A stretch of DNA of 33,143 nucleotides from an uncultured bacterium (GTDB lineage: Bacteria; Desulfobacterota; BSN033; UBA1163), in assembly GCA_938045955.1 (NCBI GenBank), contig CALIBK010000015.1:1-33143 (forward strand), written 5' to 3'. The notes beneath the pieces are model-generated. The model was not told the origin of the DNA. It saw only the letters and a program-made list of their open reading frames with translations, and made no database searches. Positions 1 to 8,857 of the stretch are shown here, one piece after another. The position numbers and the translations under genes are program-made. The number at the start of each line of letters is the position of its first letter. Positions within the stretch are counted from its first letter, which is position 1.

Positions 1-36
1 GTTTTTTCTCTTTTATAAACGACTTTTTGGAGAGTG

Positions 37-885
37 TCAAAGCAAAAGGGTTTTGATCTCTCCTCGGGCCATTCGTTCGAGAGTCAGTTTCACCTCCTCC
101 ATCAGATCCTCTTTAAGACCTTTTAGGGATCGAACCCGGAGAAGGAGGCATTTGAGTTTCTTGAACTCTTCTTCCCCAATAAATCTCCGAAGAAGCTCTT
201 CCTCCTCCTGGGAGGAGACTTCCTTGAGATGAGTAAAGAGACCGTGAAGTTCATCCTTAGAGAAGCGTTCTATCACGTCATATTCCCTCAACCTGGCCCT
301 TAAATAGATGTCATTAATAAGGTTTGTTTCTCCCTGAATGGCAAAGAGGGTCAACCCACGACTGCCCTCCTCCATGATCTCTCGCCTCTCTTGACCCCCC
401 TCCGGAGGGGTTTCTTCATGGGTTAACTCTTTAAGGAGTCTCAAGTTCCTTAAAAAGAGGACCTGGTGATCCCGGGAACGAAACCATTGGAAGGGGATTC
501 CTCTGGATTCGGCTTTTGAGGTTTCTTCCCTTCGTTTAGCCATCGCCTGTTTTTGCATCAAGGTGTATTCCACTTTGGAATAAAGGTTCTTGGCAAGGAA
601 CCCAAATTCAATGATCTCTCGATCTCGGAGGGGGTTCCGATGATAATACTGGCGATACTTTCCTTGAAGGAGCTGTTGAATCGCTTTAATCTCTGTCAGC
701 CTGTTTTGAATTTCCTTATAGAGTTGGCGGATCTCAATAATTATGTCTTGCGGGACTCCTCTTTCCGGGGTAACTAAAAAACATAACTCTCTGAAATTTT
801 CTACACTCTCCTTGAGAGAGTAGTAGTTTTGCTGAATCGTTCTTTCTAAACTCTCCGCGTATCGCTGAACCTGATCCTTTGGCAT
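37..885 (-). CDS. Unrecognised helical protein, 282 aa
   Basis: I do not recognise this protein. It is 282 residues, rich in Glu, Lys, Arg and Leu, with long stretches that look helical or coiled-coil (about residues 45-75 and 215-275). It has no signal peptide, membrane segment, nucleotide-binding loop or metal-binding cysteine cluster that I can see. The ATG is the first possible start, because an in-frame stop lies just upstream. The AAGGAG ribosome binding site abuts the ATG with no spacer, so initiation may be weak or coupled to the gene before it. It lies 47 bases after the diguanylate cyclase gene on the same strand and is probably the last gene of the nrdD operon, or at least co-oriented with it. 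It might be a partner or effector of the cyclase, but that rests on position alone. Confidence 0.6.
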   Translation of the reverse strand: MPKDQVQRYAESLERTIQQNYYSLKESVENFRELCFLVTPERGVPQDIIIEIRQLYKEIQNRLTEIKAIQQLLQGKYRQYYHRNPLRDREIIEFGFLAKNLYSKVEYTLMQKQAMAKRREETSKAESRGIPFQWFRSRDHQVLFLRNLRLLKELTHEETPPEGGQERREIMEEGSRGLTLFAIQGETNLINDIYLRARLREYDVIERFSKDELHGLFTHLKEVSSQEEEELLRRFIGEEEFKKLKCLLLRVRSLKGLKEDLMEEVKLTLERMARGEIKTLLL

Positions 886-932
886 CTCCTTCCAATCTCA
901 CCCTTTTGAGTCGAAGTTCAGCTCAATCTCCT

Positions 933-1964
933 CTACCCTTCGACCCGATTCCGTCCCTTCCTTTTGGCTCGATAAAGGGCATGATCTGCTTCTCGAATCA
1001 GATCCGTCACCGTGGAGATCGTGGGTGAAAAGGTCGCTATTCCAATACTGACCGTCAGATTTTGATTGGGTTGCTGTCGTTCATTAGGGAAAGGGGTCTC
1101 GGCGATGATCCTTCTTATCCGTTCGGCAATCTCTCGGGCCTTCTCTCTTTCCGCATGAATCAGGATCGCCGCGAATTCTTCCCCTCCATAACGAGCCACA
1201 ATATCGCTCTGCCTTACCCCCTGATGAAGGAGGTGGGCGATCTTTCTGAGCACCTGGTCCCCGGCTAAATGGCCATTGATATCATTATAATGTTTGAAAT
1301 AGTCGATGTCGATCATCAGAAAGGAAAGGGCTGTGGGATAACGTCGTTGACGCTCTACTTCGAGGGTGAGTTGTTGGATGAGAAATCGGTGATTATAGAT
1401 TCCCGTGAGATCGTCTGTGTAAGAGAGTAAGAGAGCTTCTTCTCTCATCTTTTCCACTTCTTTTACCTTCTCCTTAAAGAGATCTTTGAGAGCCTGAAGT
1501 TCCCTTGCATACTCATCCCTTTCTCGGATCTTATCCATGAGCTGCTTCTTTATCCTTTCCCATTCTTCCATCGATTGGATTTTTTCTCTTAAATCCTTTA
1601 ACTGGAGAAAGTAGGTCTCCTCTTTCCTCCTTCCAAAGCACTCTACAGGAATCTTTAAGCCATCTTTATGGAGAAGATGAAAGGTCTCGAGGGTTTCCTT
1701 TCCTTCGGCCATCGCTTCAAATTGGTCGATCGCCTTCCCGTTCTCTTCAAGGGGAATGACCTCCAGAAAGGTCATCTTCGAGAGCTCCTCCCAGGGATAG
1801 CCCAATAGCTCCATCCCTTTTGGATTTACTTTTAGAAACTCTTTTTTTGGATTAAGGAGGAGAAGAGGGTCTTGAATCATTTCAAAAGAGGATCGTAGCA
1901 GGAGGAGTTCCTTTTCTAAGGCCTCTATCCTTCGTTGAAGGTCTTTTAGAGAGAAGGTCTTCAT
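933..1964 (-). CDS. PAS-GGDEF diguanylate cyclase
   Basis: Predicted cytoplasmic enzyme making cyclic di-GMP from two GTP. A short N-terminal helix (about 5-25) leads into a PAS sensor domain (about 26-120), then a charged coiled-coil linker (about 122-180), the usual signal transmitter, and a GGDEF domain (about 182-343). The active-site loop reads GGEEF at 260-264, a functional variant. RQSD at 251-254, five residues before it, fits the inhibitory I-site RxxD, so product feedback is likely. Metal-binding Asp residues are at 219-221 (DID). There are no membrane segments, so the sensed signal should be intracellular; the ligand cannot be told. It starts 11 bases after the nrdG stop without a clear ribosome binding site, which suggests translational coupling in the anaerobic ribonucleotide reductase operon. 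Confidence 0.9.
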   Translation of the reverse strand: MKTFSLKDLQRRIEALEKELLLLRSSFEMIQDPLLLLNPKKEFLKVNPKGMELLGYPWEELSKMTFLEVIPLEENGKAIDQFEAMAEGKETLETFHLLHKDGLKIPVECFGRRKEETYFLQLKDLREKIQSMEEWERIKKQLMDKIRERDEYARELQALKDLFKEKVKEVEKMREEALLLSYTDDLTGIYNHRFLIQQLTLEVERQRRYPTALSFLMIDIDYFKHYNDINGHLAGDQVLRKIAHLLHQGVRQSDIVARYGGEEFAAILIHAEREKAREIAERIRRIIAETPFPNERQQPNQNLTVSIGIATFSPTISTVTDLIREADHALYRAKRKGRNRVEG

Positions 1965-1975
1965 AAGATTAAATT

Positions 1976-2656
1976 TTATACCATTTTCTGTAATGTTTTT
2001 TCCATCTCTTTTAATAGGAGCGGATCGAAGGGCGGGGTCTTCCTCAGGGAAGGATCCAAGGGATTCTCGGGATTGAAATTTTGAAGAACGATTCGTGGTC
2101 CAGGTCTTACCTGATGGCCGAGAAGGAGAAGATCTTCCATCGTGTGTAACTCTGGGACCACCGTCATTCGAAATTCATAATCCACTTTTTCCTCCTTGAG
2201 AATCTCGATAGATCTCCATAAGGATTCGATATTGACCGATACCCCGGCGGATCGCCGATAGCTAAAGGGATCTAAAGGGGCCTTAATATCCATGGAGATA
2301 TAATCTACGAGTCTTTCCTCAATCAATCTCTTCAACATCTGCGGATGGGAGCCATTTGTATCCAATTTTACTTGAAACCCCTGTTTTTTGATTTCTAAAG
2401 CAAGTAATGGGAGCTCAGGATGGAGGGTGGGTTCCCCTCCGGTCAGACAGATCCCATCAATCCAGTCTCTAAGGGAGTGAAGACGGTTGAAAATCGCTTC
2501 AAGAGGAATCGACTCATACTGCTCGGGATGAAGGATTAAGGGATGATTATGGCAATAGGGACATCGAAAATTACAATGAGGAAGGAAGAGGACAGAACAG
2601 AGCTTCCCTTTCCAATCGATAAAAGAGGTTTCCAAAAAACCTTTGATTTCGACCAT
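1976..2656 (-). CDS. nrdG: Anaerobic RNR-activating radical SAM protein
   Basis: Radical S-adenosylmethionine enzyme of the NrdG type (pyruvate formate-lyase-activase-like). It installs the glycyl radical on NrdD. The [4Fe-4S] cluster motif CNFRCPYC places cysteines at 28, 32 and 35 (Cx3Cx2C), and GGEP at 73-76 is the SAM-contacting motif. At 226 residues it is longer than the roughly 155-residue E. coli NrdG and resembles the longer NrdG2-type activases. It sits 34 bases after the redoxin gene and two genes after nrdD, which fixes the likely target as NrdD rather than another glycyl radical enzyme. The ribosome binding site is weak. The alternative, an activase for another glycyl radical enzyme, is unlikely because the neighbour NrdD is the only candidate here. 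Confidence 0.9.
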   Translation of the reverse strand: MVEIKGFLETSFIDWKGKLCSVLFLPHCNFRCPYCHNHPLILHPEQYESIPLEAIFNRLHSLRDWIDGICLTGGEPTLHPELPLLALEIKKQGFQVKLDTNGSHPQMLKRLIEERLVDYISMDIKAPLDPFSYRRSAGVSVNIESLWRSIEILKEEKVDYEFRMTVVPELHTMEDLLLLGHQVRPGPRIVLQNFNPENPLDPSLRKTPPFDPLLLKEMEKTLQKMV

Positions 2657-2690
2657 CGTGTCTTTTCATTAGGATGAAAGAGAGGAAGGA

Positions 2691-2960
2691 TCACGGGCCC
2701 CTTTTCGAAATATACCGTTTTACCTCCTGCAGCGTTGGGACGATACCTCTCCAACTGGCGATCTCCTTCTCCTCCTCATCTTCAATCACCAGAGAAGGGG
2801 TTGAAAGAATACCCCGGAAAGAAGCCTCCGCTAACCCATCCATGGTGTCTAAATCGTAATGGAACACCACTAGCCCTTCTTTCTTTAATTCCTGTGCAAT
2901 TTCTTTTACTGGGGGACACTTTGGACATTTTGATTTCGTAAATACTTTAATCAATTCCAT
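2691..2960 (-). CDS. Thioredoxin/glutaredoxin-like small redoxin
   Basis: An 89-residue single-domain thioredoxin-fold protein with an N-terminal redox-active CPKC at residues 12-15, and a TPS segment (about 54-56) carrying the cis-proline of the fold. No signal peptide, so cytoplasmic. A GGGAGGAG ribosome binding site lies about six bases before the ATG. It is placed exactly between nrdD and nrdG. Class III reductases of some lineages (NrdD2/NrdD3 groups) take electrons from a redoxin instead of formate; the position suggests this is that electron donor (NrdH-like in role). It could instead be a general small thioredoxin. The direct link to NrdD is inference from gene order. Confidence 0.8.
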   Translation of the reverse strand: MELIKVFTKSKCPKCPPVKEIAQELKKEGLVVFHYDLDTMDGLAEASFRGILSTPSLVIEDEEEKEIASWRGIVPTLQEVKRYISKRGP

Positions 2961-3030
2961 CGATTTCTCCTCCCGGTTTTTCTATAAGCGAAAGAGGATA
3001 GGGTCCAGAGATGATTCCCTGATGGCCCCA

Positions 3031-5181
3031 TTATGCCAGAAGGACGGTTTCTCCTCCACGGGTTTCTATGAAGGCTTGATTTCGATAACGGTTTCGGAGT
3101 TCACCCATTTTACCTTTATTCCAACTGGAGAGTTTTGTAAAATAACCGGTAATTCGGGTGATCCCGTCTACTTCCTTGGAGCCACAATAACTGCAATAGG
3201 CTTGAAGGCCTCGACTCGTCCGGTGACACGCATTACAGGTAGTAAATTCTGGGGAAAATGCGATCTGGTCATTCTGGGTCTGCCGAAATGTTTTGATCAC
3301 AAAATTGGCGATCGATTCTTTAGAAGGTTTCGCCTCTCCTATCCAGAGATGGGTCAAAGCGCCGGCTTCGATCAGCGGATGAAAGAGACCTTCTTGTTTC
3401 ACCCTTTCGATCGGATTGATCGGAGCACTCACATTGAGATGGGTCGAATTCGTATAATAGACTTCTCCTCGAGAGAGATCTCCTTTGACGATATAACCCG
3501 ATTTAGGAGAGTGATATTTCAAATCCAATTTGGCAAATCGATAGGCAGTGGATTCGGCAGGGGTTTGTTCCAATACAAACCGCATTCGATGCCGTTCGCT
3601 CAGTTTTTCCACCAGAAGCTTCATATGGGCAATGACCTTTAATCCAAACTTGAAGGCTTGTTTCGATTGGTGCATCTCCTGTCCTGTATGAATCTGAACC
3701 AATTCGTTGAGTCCAACCATTCCAATCAGGAAAGTTGCCCGATCCATTCTCAGATAAGGGGTCCCATCTCGCTTCATAGCGAGCAGTGCCAGAGGACCCT
3801 TCTCTCCGAGAGAGAGAAGTTTTTCAATGAACTGTTTCTTTTCGAGGTGAGCCTTGACGGCCAGTTCCATAAATTCCGTGATCTTTGAAAAGAGCTTGGT
3901 GTCGTCCCCCTTGGCCAAATAAGCAATTCGGGGGAGATTGAGAGTCACATTCTGAAGAGCGCAGTATCGCATTTTCCAGGGTTGCTGAGCATCTTCAAAA
4001 TCGGATTGTTCGAGTTTAAAACTGAGCCGACAGCATTCGGAGATTTTTGCTGTTTCGCCTCGATCAAACACATAGTAAGTATTTCCTTTTTCAGAGGCGA
4101 CTTCTGAGATGTGATAGAGAAATTCCATATGACGCGGGGTTTGGAAGAATTTCTCTGTGATATGAACCAGGGGTTTCGGGAAGAAGAACGGTCTTCCAGA
4201 GCCGTCCCCTTCCTTGAATACATCGAAGAGAGCCCAGACAAATCTCTGTGCTTCTTCGATATATTCACTGTAAGTCTTTCCGGTCATCTCTCCTCCAGGC
4301 CCGATGGCCGGGACCTTCTCAAAATGTTTAGGAATTTCCCAGTACAGATTGAGATCGGTAAAGATCGCCTGTCCTCCTCGAGCCACGGCTTGCTGGGAGA
4401 ATTCAAAGATCATCATCTGGGCGAGTTGTTCCAATTCTCTATCGGACATCCCCACGAGATAAGGGGCAAAAAAGATATTCACTGCGTCCCAGCCGATGGC
4501 TCCAGCAAAATGACTCTGAAGGGCAGCCGCAAATTTTACCATATGGGCAAGGAGAACCTCAGGGTGTTTGGCGGGTTTTGCCAAGGCGATGGAATTGGGA
4601 AGGCTGAGACCGAAGCGTTTAATATATTCAAGGGATTGACCACCACAGTAAGGACGATCAATAAACCCGAGGTCATGAAGATGAATATCTCCTCTCATAT
4701 GGGCATCTGCGATCTCTTCTGAAAATACTGAGAGGAGGGCATACTCTTTTTTAATCCTTTCAGCCAGAGTAAGGTTCGTGGCTTCTGGACCATGAGGAAC
4801 ATTAGCATTCTCCTTATTCGGATGAAGGATAAGTTGATCCACATCATAAAGGGGCATTCCCAAACGGGTATGCATCTTACGGGCTTGCTCGAGTCCTCGT
4901 TCGATCAATTTGGTATCGACCAATTCACGAATCAGAGGAGCAGTAATCATCTTAATCTTTGAAGTAAGGATCAGGTCTTCTACCTCCTTGGCAATCTCTC
5001 TGGCCGTATCGAGATCCACATAGGTCTCCCGGAGGAGGGCATCTACGATCCTTTGGCGATCCCAACCATGCATTGACTCCTCAGAGGTTCGAACAAAAAG
5101 CGCCATATCTGTCGTTTCGAATTCTTCTTTCAATCTTCTATCATCCTCTTTTATCGGAAAAATATTTGACATTTTGCTCAC
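3031..5181 (-). CDS. nrdD: Anaerobic (class III) ribonucleotide reductase
   Basis: Reduces ribonucleoside triphosphates to deoxyribonucleotides without oxygen, using a glycyl radical. At 716 residues it is close to E. coli NrdD (712). An N-terminal ATP-cone regulatory domain (about 27-115) precedes the catalytic barrel. Candidate active-site cysteines are C179 (RPYCGG) and the pair C383/C384 (ISECCRLSF). The C-terminal zinc site has CxxC pairs at 649/652 and 663/666, and the glycyl radical residue is G679 in RITGY. The start given is GTG; an in-frame ATG lies three codons downstream (5170-5172) and either could be used with the purine-rich AAGGAAAGAGAGAAAGG leader. It is first in an operon with a redoxin and nrdG, behind two NrdR-like boxes. 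Confidence 0.96.
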   Translation of the reverse strand: MSKMSNIFPIKEDDRRLKEEFETTDMALFVRTSEESMHGWDRQRIVDALLRETYVDLDTAREIAKEVEDLILTSKIKMITAPLIRELVDTKLIERGLEQARKMHTRLGMPLYDVDQLILHPNKENANVPHGPEATNLTLAERIKKEYALLSVFSEEIADAHMRGDIHLHDLGFIDRPYCGGQSLEYIKRFGLSLPNSIALAKPAKHPEVLLAHMVKFAAALQSHFAGAIGWDAVNIFFAPYLVGMSDRELEQLAQMMIFEFSQQAVARGGQAIFTDLNLYWEIPKHFEKVPAIGPGGEMTGKTYSEYIEEAQRFVWALFDVFKEGDGSGRPFFFPKPLVHITEKFFQTPRHMEFLYHISEVASEKGNTYYVFDRGETAKISECCRLSFKLEQSDFEDAQQPWKMRYCALQNVTLNLPRIAYLAKGDDTKLFSKITEFMELAVKAHLEKKQFIEKLLSLGEKGPLALLAMKRDGTPYLRMDRATFLIGMVGLNELVQIHTGQEMHQSKQAFKFGLKVIAHMKLLVEKLSERHRMRFVLEQTPAESTAYRFAKLDLKYHSPKSGYIVKGDLSRGEVYYTNSTHLNVSAPINPIERVKQEGLFHPLIEAGALTHLWIGEAKPSKESIANFVIKTFRQTQNDQIAFSPEFTTCNACHRTSRGLQAYCSYCGSKEVDGITRITGYFTKLSSWNKGKMGELRNRYRNQAFIETRGGETVLLA

Positions 5182-5263
5182 CCTTTCTCTCTTTCCTTCC
5201 TTACCCTCGAGAAAGGAAAAAAGTTTTAGAAGGATTTTAAATTTTTTGATAAAATTTCAGGAT

Positions 5264-5279
5264 GGACTATATATTGTAT
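5264..5279. promoter_or_regulatory. NrdR box 1 (promoter-distal)
   Basis: The 16-mer GGACTATATATTGTAT matches the NrdR palindrome consensus ACACwATATATwGTGT at 13 of 16 positions by my alignment. It lies about 90 bases before the nrdD start, near the expected transcription start of the leftward promoter. NrdR is a zinc-finger/ATP-cone repressor of ribonucleotide reductase operons. Its gene is not in this window. Confidence 0.6.
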
Positions 5280-5288
5280 GTTTTTTAT

Positions 5289-5318
5289 CATCTACAACAA
5301 TATCTTGTTATTTGTCAA
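5289..5318 (-). promoter_or_regulatory. Promoter of nrdD operon
   Basis: On the minus strand a perfect -35 TTGACA (5313-5318) is followed after 18 bases by TAGATG (5289-5294), a weak -10. The second NrdR-like palindrome fills the spacer and the first lies just downstream, the arrangement expected for repression. The -35 is convincing; the exact -10 is uncertain. Confidence 0.45.
5295..5310. promoter_or_regulatory. NrdR box 2 (promoter-proximal)
   Basis: CAACAATATCTTGTTA has the NrdR core (CAATATNTTGT) and is itself an imperfect palindrome. Its start is 31 bp from that of box 1, close to three helical turns, which is the usual spacing of paired NrdR boxes. It occupies the spacer between the -35 and -10 elements proposed for nrdD. 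Confidence 0.6.
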
Positions 5319-5451
5319 GTGTAAATTTTAAAAAATTGTAACTTTTCGATTTAAAAAGTCTTTTGAGAGGTCGATGCTTCTCTCTATATTTCATCTTAAC
5401 CTGAAGGGGGTATTTCCCTACCATGACCGATGGATTACTTCTCTTTTAAAG

Positions 5452-5480
5452 TTGACTTGAGAAAACCCTCATAGTATAAA
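5452..5480 (+). promoter_or_regulatory. Promoter of glmU-glmS
   Basis: TTGACT (5452-5457), a 17-base spacer and TATAAA (5475-5480) make a near-consensus housekeeping sigma-factor promoter. The start of transcription would fall near 5487, giving a leader of about 28 bases before the TTG start of glmU. It faces away from the nrdD promoter. Confidence 0.75.
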
Positions 5481-5514
5481 AGAATTAAATTCAAGGGTTC
5501 AGGGGGTAAAAGGT

Positions 5515-6912
5515 TTGCCAGAAGTTGCTACAATCATTCTTGCTGCAGGAAAAGGGACACGGATGAAGTCAGATCTGACAAAGGTTCTTCATCCTCTTTC
5601 GGGCGTTCCCATGCTTTCCTATCCAATCGATCTCTCTGTCAAAGGGATTGGATCTGAAAAAACGATCGTGGTGATTGGTCACCAGGCTGACCTCATTCGG
5701 GAGACTTTTAAACACGCCCAGGTCCAATTCGTCCTTCAGGAGGAGCCACTGGGGACCGGACATGCCGTCCTTCAAGCTCTTCCTCTCCTGGATGGATTTA
5801 AAGGAACGGTGCTTATCCTTTATGGAGATGTTCCTCTGGTAAAGCCAGAGACACTGAAATTTTTTATTCAGACTTTCCATCAAAATGAATCGACCCTTTC
5901 TGTCCTCACCGCCGTGGTGAAGGATCCCTCCGGGTATGGTCGAATTATTCGAAATGCGGAAGGATGGCTGGAAAGGATTGTGGAGGAGAAGGATGCAACC
6001 GAGGAGGAACGGCTCATTCGAGAAATCAATACAGGACTTTTCTGCATTAGAGCCCCCTTTCTCTTTGAAGGATTGAAACAGATCAATCGAGACAATGCAC
6101 AAGGAGAATACTATTTGACCGATCTCGTGGAGATCGCCCGAAGGATGAATCTCCGATGTTCTGCCCATATGGTGGCAGATCCTTTGGAGGTAATGGGCAT
6201 CAATACCCGATGGGATCTCAGTAAGGCCCATGAAATTCTCTATCAAGAGAAGGCAAGAGAGTTGATGTCCTCAGGGGTGACCATCCTTGATCCAAAAACG
6301 ACCTATATCGAGAGGGAAGTGGAAATAGGGAGGGATACGGTGATCTACCCCTATTGTTTTCTTCAAGGGAAAACCAGGATCGGGGAACATTGTGTGATTG
6401 AATCAAATTCAAAGATTTCTGATTCTTGGATTGGCGATGGGGTAACCATTCGTTCAAATTCCATCATCACCGAAAGCCGGATAGAGGATAGGGCGATTAT
6501 TGGACCCTTTGCCCACTTAAGACCCCAGAGTGAAATAAAGAGCAATGCAAAGATCGGGAACTTTGTGGAGGTTAAAAAATCGGTGATCGGTCGAGGATCC
6601 AAGGCCAATCATCTTGCCTACATCGGTGATTCCTTCATCGGGGAGGAAGTCAATATCGGGGCAGGGACCATCACCTGTAATTATGATGGATTTGAAAAGC
6701 ATCCAACTATCATTGGAAATCGGGTCTTTGTGGGCTCAAATGTGGAGCTTGTAGCCCCGGTGAAGGTTGGGGATCATGCGACCATAGGGGCAGGGACTAC
6801 CGTGACCCAGAACGTTCCTGAAGGGGCTCTTGCAATCAGCCGGGTCAAACAGAGAAACATCCCTGGATGGAGGAAGAAGATGGAAGGACGTCAAAAGAAA
6901 AAGGAAGGATAG
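5515..6912 (+). CDS. glmU: Bifunctional GlmU: GlcNAc-1-P uridyltransferase/acetyltransferase
   Basis: Makes UDP-GlcNAc for peptidoglycan and lipopolysaccharide: acetylates glucosamine-1-phosphate with acetyl-CoA, then transfers UMP from UTP. The N-terminal Rossmann-like uridyltransferase domain (about 1-230) opens with the nucleotide-binding signature [18 protein letters not shown] is a further conserved segment. The C-terminal half (about 250-450) is a left-handed beta helix of hexapeptide repeats, with the acetyltransferase segments NHLAYIGD and TCNYDG. Length 465 residues is normal (E. coli 456). The start is TTG, preceded by AGGGGG eight bases upstream; no earlier start is supported. glmS begins two bases after its stop, so the two enzymes of hexosamine supply are translationally linked. 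Confidence 0.97.
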   Translation: MPEVATIILAAGKGTRMKSDLTKVLHPLSGVPMLSYPIDLSVKGIGSEKTIVVIGHQADLIRETFKHAQVQFVLQEEPLGTGHAVLQALPLLDGFKGTVLILYGDVPLVKPETLKFFIQTFHQNESTLSVLTAVVKDPSGYGRIIRNAEGWLERIVEEKDATEEERLIREINTGLFCIRAPFLFEGLKQINRDNAQGEYYLTDLVEIARRMNLRCSAHMVADPLEVMGINTRWDLSKAHEILYQEKARELMSSGVTILDPKTTYIEREVEIGRDTVIYPYCFLQGKTRIGEHCVIESNSKISDSWIGDGVTIRSNSIITESRIEDRAIIGPFAHLRPQSEIKSNAKIGNFVEVKKSVIGRGSKANHLAYIGDSFIGEEVNIGAGTITCNYDGFEKHPTIIGNRVFVGSNVELVAPVKVGDHATIGAGTTVTQNVPEGALAISRVKQRNIPGWRKKMEGRQKKKEG

Positions 6913-6914
6913 AG

Positions 6915-8744
6915 ATGTGTGGGATCGTGGGATATGTAGGCCCCCGAAATACGGCAGAGGTCCTTTTGGATGGGCTGAAAAGACTTGAATACCGAGGTTA
7001 CGACTCGGCTGGGATCGCGGTGTTTCATCAAGGGAAGATAGAGATCCGAAGAAACGAAGGAAAATTAACAAAATTGGAAGAGCGAATCCGGGGAGAAAAT
7101 TTTGACGGGGAGGTTGGAATCGGACACACGCGTTGGGCCACCCATGGGAGACCTTCTGATGAGAATGCCCATCCCCACAAGGCCGGCCGAATCGCTGTGG
7201 TCCACAATGGAATCATTGAAAACTACCTTCCTCTCAGGGAGTTTCTAAAGAAGAGAGGCCGTAGATTTACCTCCGAAACGGATACCGAGGTGATCTCCCA
7301 CCTGATCGATGAATTCATCAGGGAAGGGGCATCCCTCTTTGACGCCGTTCTCCTCGCTCTGGATAAAATCCAAGGCTCCTACGCCCTGGGGATTCTTTTT
7401 GAGGGGGAAAGGGATTGCCTGATAGGTGTGAAGAAGGAGAGTCCTCTGGTGGTTGGAATCGGAGAAGGGGAATACTTTATTGCCTCGGATATTCCGGCTA
7501 TCCTTCCTTACACCCGGACGTTTGTCTTCATGGATGATGGGGAGCTGGTCCTTATCTCCAGAAAGGGAATAAGATTCTTCAATGTGAGGGGTGAGGCTAT
7601 CCCAAAAGAGCCAAAACGGGTTGATTGGACCCCGGTGATGGCTGAAAAGGGTGGTTTTAAACATTTTATGCTCAAAGAGATCTTTGAACAGCCTCGAGCG
7701 GTGATCGATACTCTTAGGGGTCGAGCCTCAGAAGAGAAGGGGGATACCCTCTTTGAAGAACTTTCCTGGGATGATTCCGATCTAAAAAGGTTTAGGAGAA
7801 TCTCTCTAATTGCCTGTGGGACATCCTATCATGCCGCTCTGGTGGGGAAGTTTCTAATCGAAGGGTTTTCGAGAATTCCGGTTGAGGCTGACATTGGGTC
7901 CGAATTTCGATATCGAAACCCTATCCTCGGGGAGGATAACCTCCTGATCGCTATCTCTCAGTCCGGGGAGACCGCCGACACACTGGCTGCCTTGAGAGAG
8001 GGGAAGCGTAAAGGATCGCCTACATTGGCGATCTGTAACGTGGTGGAATCAAGTCTGGCAAGGGATTCCGATCATGTGATTTATACCCGGGCTGGACCTG
8101 AAATCGGGGTTGCCTCTACCAAAACGTTCGTTACCCAACTGGTCATCCTCTTTCTTCTTTCCCTAAGGATGGGAAGATCTTTAGGGCATCTTTCCCAAGA
8201 AGAGGGGCGATCCTTGATCCAGAAGCTGATCAGAGTTCCTCATCAGATGGAAGAGATTTTAAAGGCCTCGCCAAAGATTGCCGAAATCGCCCAGAAGTAT
8301 CTTGAGGCAAAGGATTTCCTTTATCTTGGGAGGGGAATTAATTTTCCTCTTGCCCTCGAAGGGGCTCTGAAATTAAAAGAGATTTCCTACATACATGCTG
8401 AGGGGTACCCGGCGGGAGAGATGAAGCACGGCCCGATCGCCTTAATTGATCGAGAGATGCCTGTGGTCGTGATTGCCACCCAAAATGAAGTCTATGATAA
8501 AGTTCTTTCGAATATCGAAGAAGTGAAGGCAAGAGGAGGAAAAGTGATTGCATTGGCTTCTCAATCGGACCGAACCATTTCGAAGAAGGTCGATGATCTC
8601 ATTCTCATCCCCGACACTCACCCAACCCTCGCTCCTATACTCCTTGCTATCCCGCTTCAGCTTTTGGCCTATTATATGGCCGATCTCAAAGGGACCGATG
8701 TGGATCAGCCCCGAAATCTGGCCAAAAGCGTTACCGTAGAATAA
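6915..8744 (+). CDS. glmS: Glutamine-fructose-6-phosphate aminotransferase
   Basis: First enzyme of hexosamine synthesis: fructose-6-phosphate plus glutamine gives glucosamine-6-phosphate. The mature N terminus is CGIVGY, whose cysteine is the glutaminase nucleophile, so the start must be the ATG at 6915 (an upstream in-frame ATG at 6867 would bury it). From this start the protein is 609 residues, the E. coli length. The class II glutamine amidotransferase domain (about 1-225) is followed by two SIS sugar-isomerase domains (about 285-420 and 455-590), and the protein ends with the conserved LAKSVTVE tail. AAGGAAGGATAGAG precedes the start. There is no glmS ribozyme in the two-base gap to glmU, so Gram-positive-style ribozyme control is not used here. 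Confidence 0.97.
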   Translation: MCGIVGYVGPRNTAEVLLDGLKRLEYRGYDSAGIAVFHQGKIEIRRNEGKLTKLEERIRGENFDGEVGIGHTRWATHGRPSDENAHPHKAGRIAVVHNGIIENYLPLREFLKKRGRRFTSETDTEVISHLIDEFIREGASLFDAVLLALDKIQGSYALGILFEGERDCLIGVKKESPLVVGIGEGEYFIASDIPAILPYTRTFVFMDDGELVLISRKGIRFFNVRGEAIPKEPKRVDWTPVMAEKGGFKHFMLKEIFEQPRAVIDTLRGRASEEKGDTLFEELSWDDSDLKRFRRISLIACGTSYHAALVGKFLIEGFSRIPVEADIGSEFRYRNPILGEDNLLIAISQSGETADTLAALREGKRKGSPTLAICNVVESSLARDSDHVIYTRAGPEIGVASTKTFVTQLVILFLLSLRMGRSLGHLSQEEGRSLIQKLIRVPHQMEEILKASPKIAEIAQKYLEAKDFLYLGRGINFPLALEGALKLKEISYIHAEGYPAGEMKHGPIALIDREMPVVVIATQNEVYDKVLSNIEEVKARGGKVIALASQSDRTISKKVDDLILIPDTHPTLAPILLAIPLQLLAYYMADLKGTDVDQPRNLAKSVTVE

Positions 8745-8763
8745 CCTCAGTGAAAAATGTCAA

Positions 8764-8792
8764 TTGCAAAATCCAGAGGGAGCATTTAGAAT
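8764..8792 (+). promoter_or_regulatory. Probable promoter of pcrA
   Basis: In the 113-base AT-rich gap after glmS, TTGCAA (8764-8769) and TAGAAT (8787-8792) stand 17 bases apart, a reasonable housekeeping promoter about 65 bases before the helicase gene. No hairpin terminator for glmS was found in the gap, so readthrough is also possible. Confidence 0.4.
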
Positions 8793-8857
8793 TAATGTTA
8801 TTAAATTTTGGACTTTGCGCTGTTAAATTTTCAATTTCCATTAATCACTAAAGATCG

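Noticed and set aside
3022-3642. Plus-strand open frame of about 200 codons over the 3' end of nrdD
   Set aside because: Antisense shadow of the conserved NrdD C terminus, with no ribosome binding site or domain.
4111-4722. Long plus-strand open frame of about 200 codons inside nrdD
   Set aside because: It lies wholly antisense to nrdD, has no recognisable protein features and follows from the codon bias of the real gene.
6867-6914. Upstream in-frame start for glmS
   Set aside because: It would place 16 residues before the catalytic N-terminal cysteine, which must be exposed for glutaminase activity, and would overlap glmU.
6913-6914. glmS ribozyme upstream of glmS
   Set aside because: Only two bases separate glmU and glmS, so there is no room for one.
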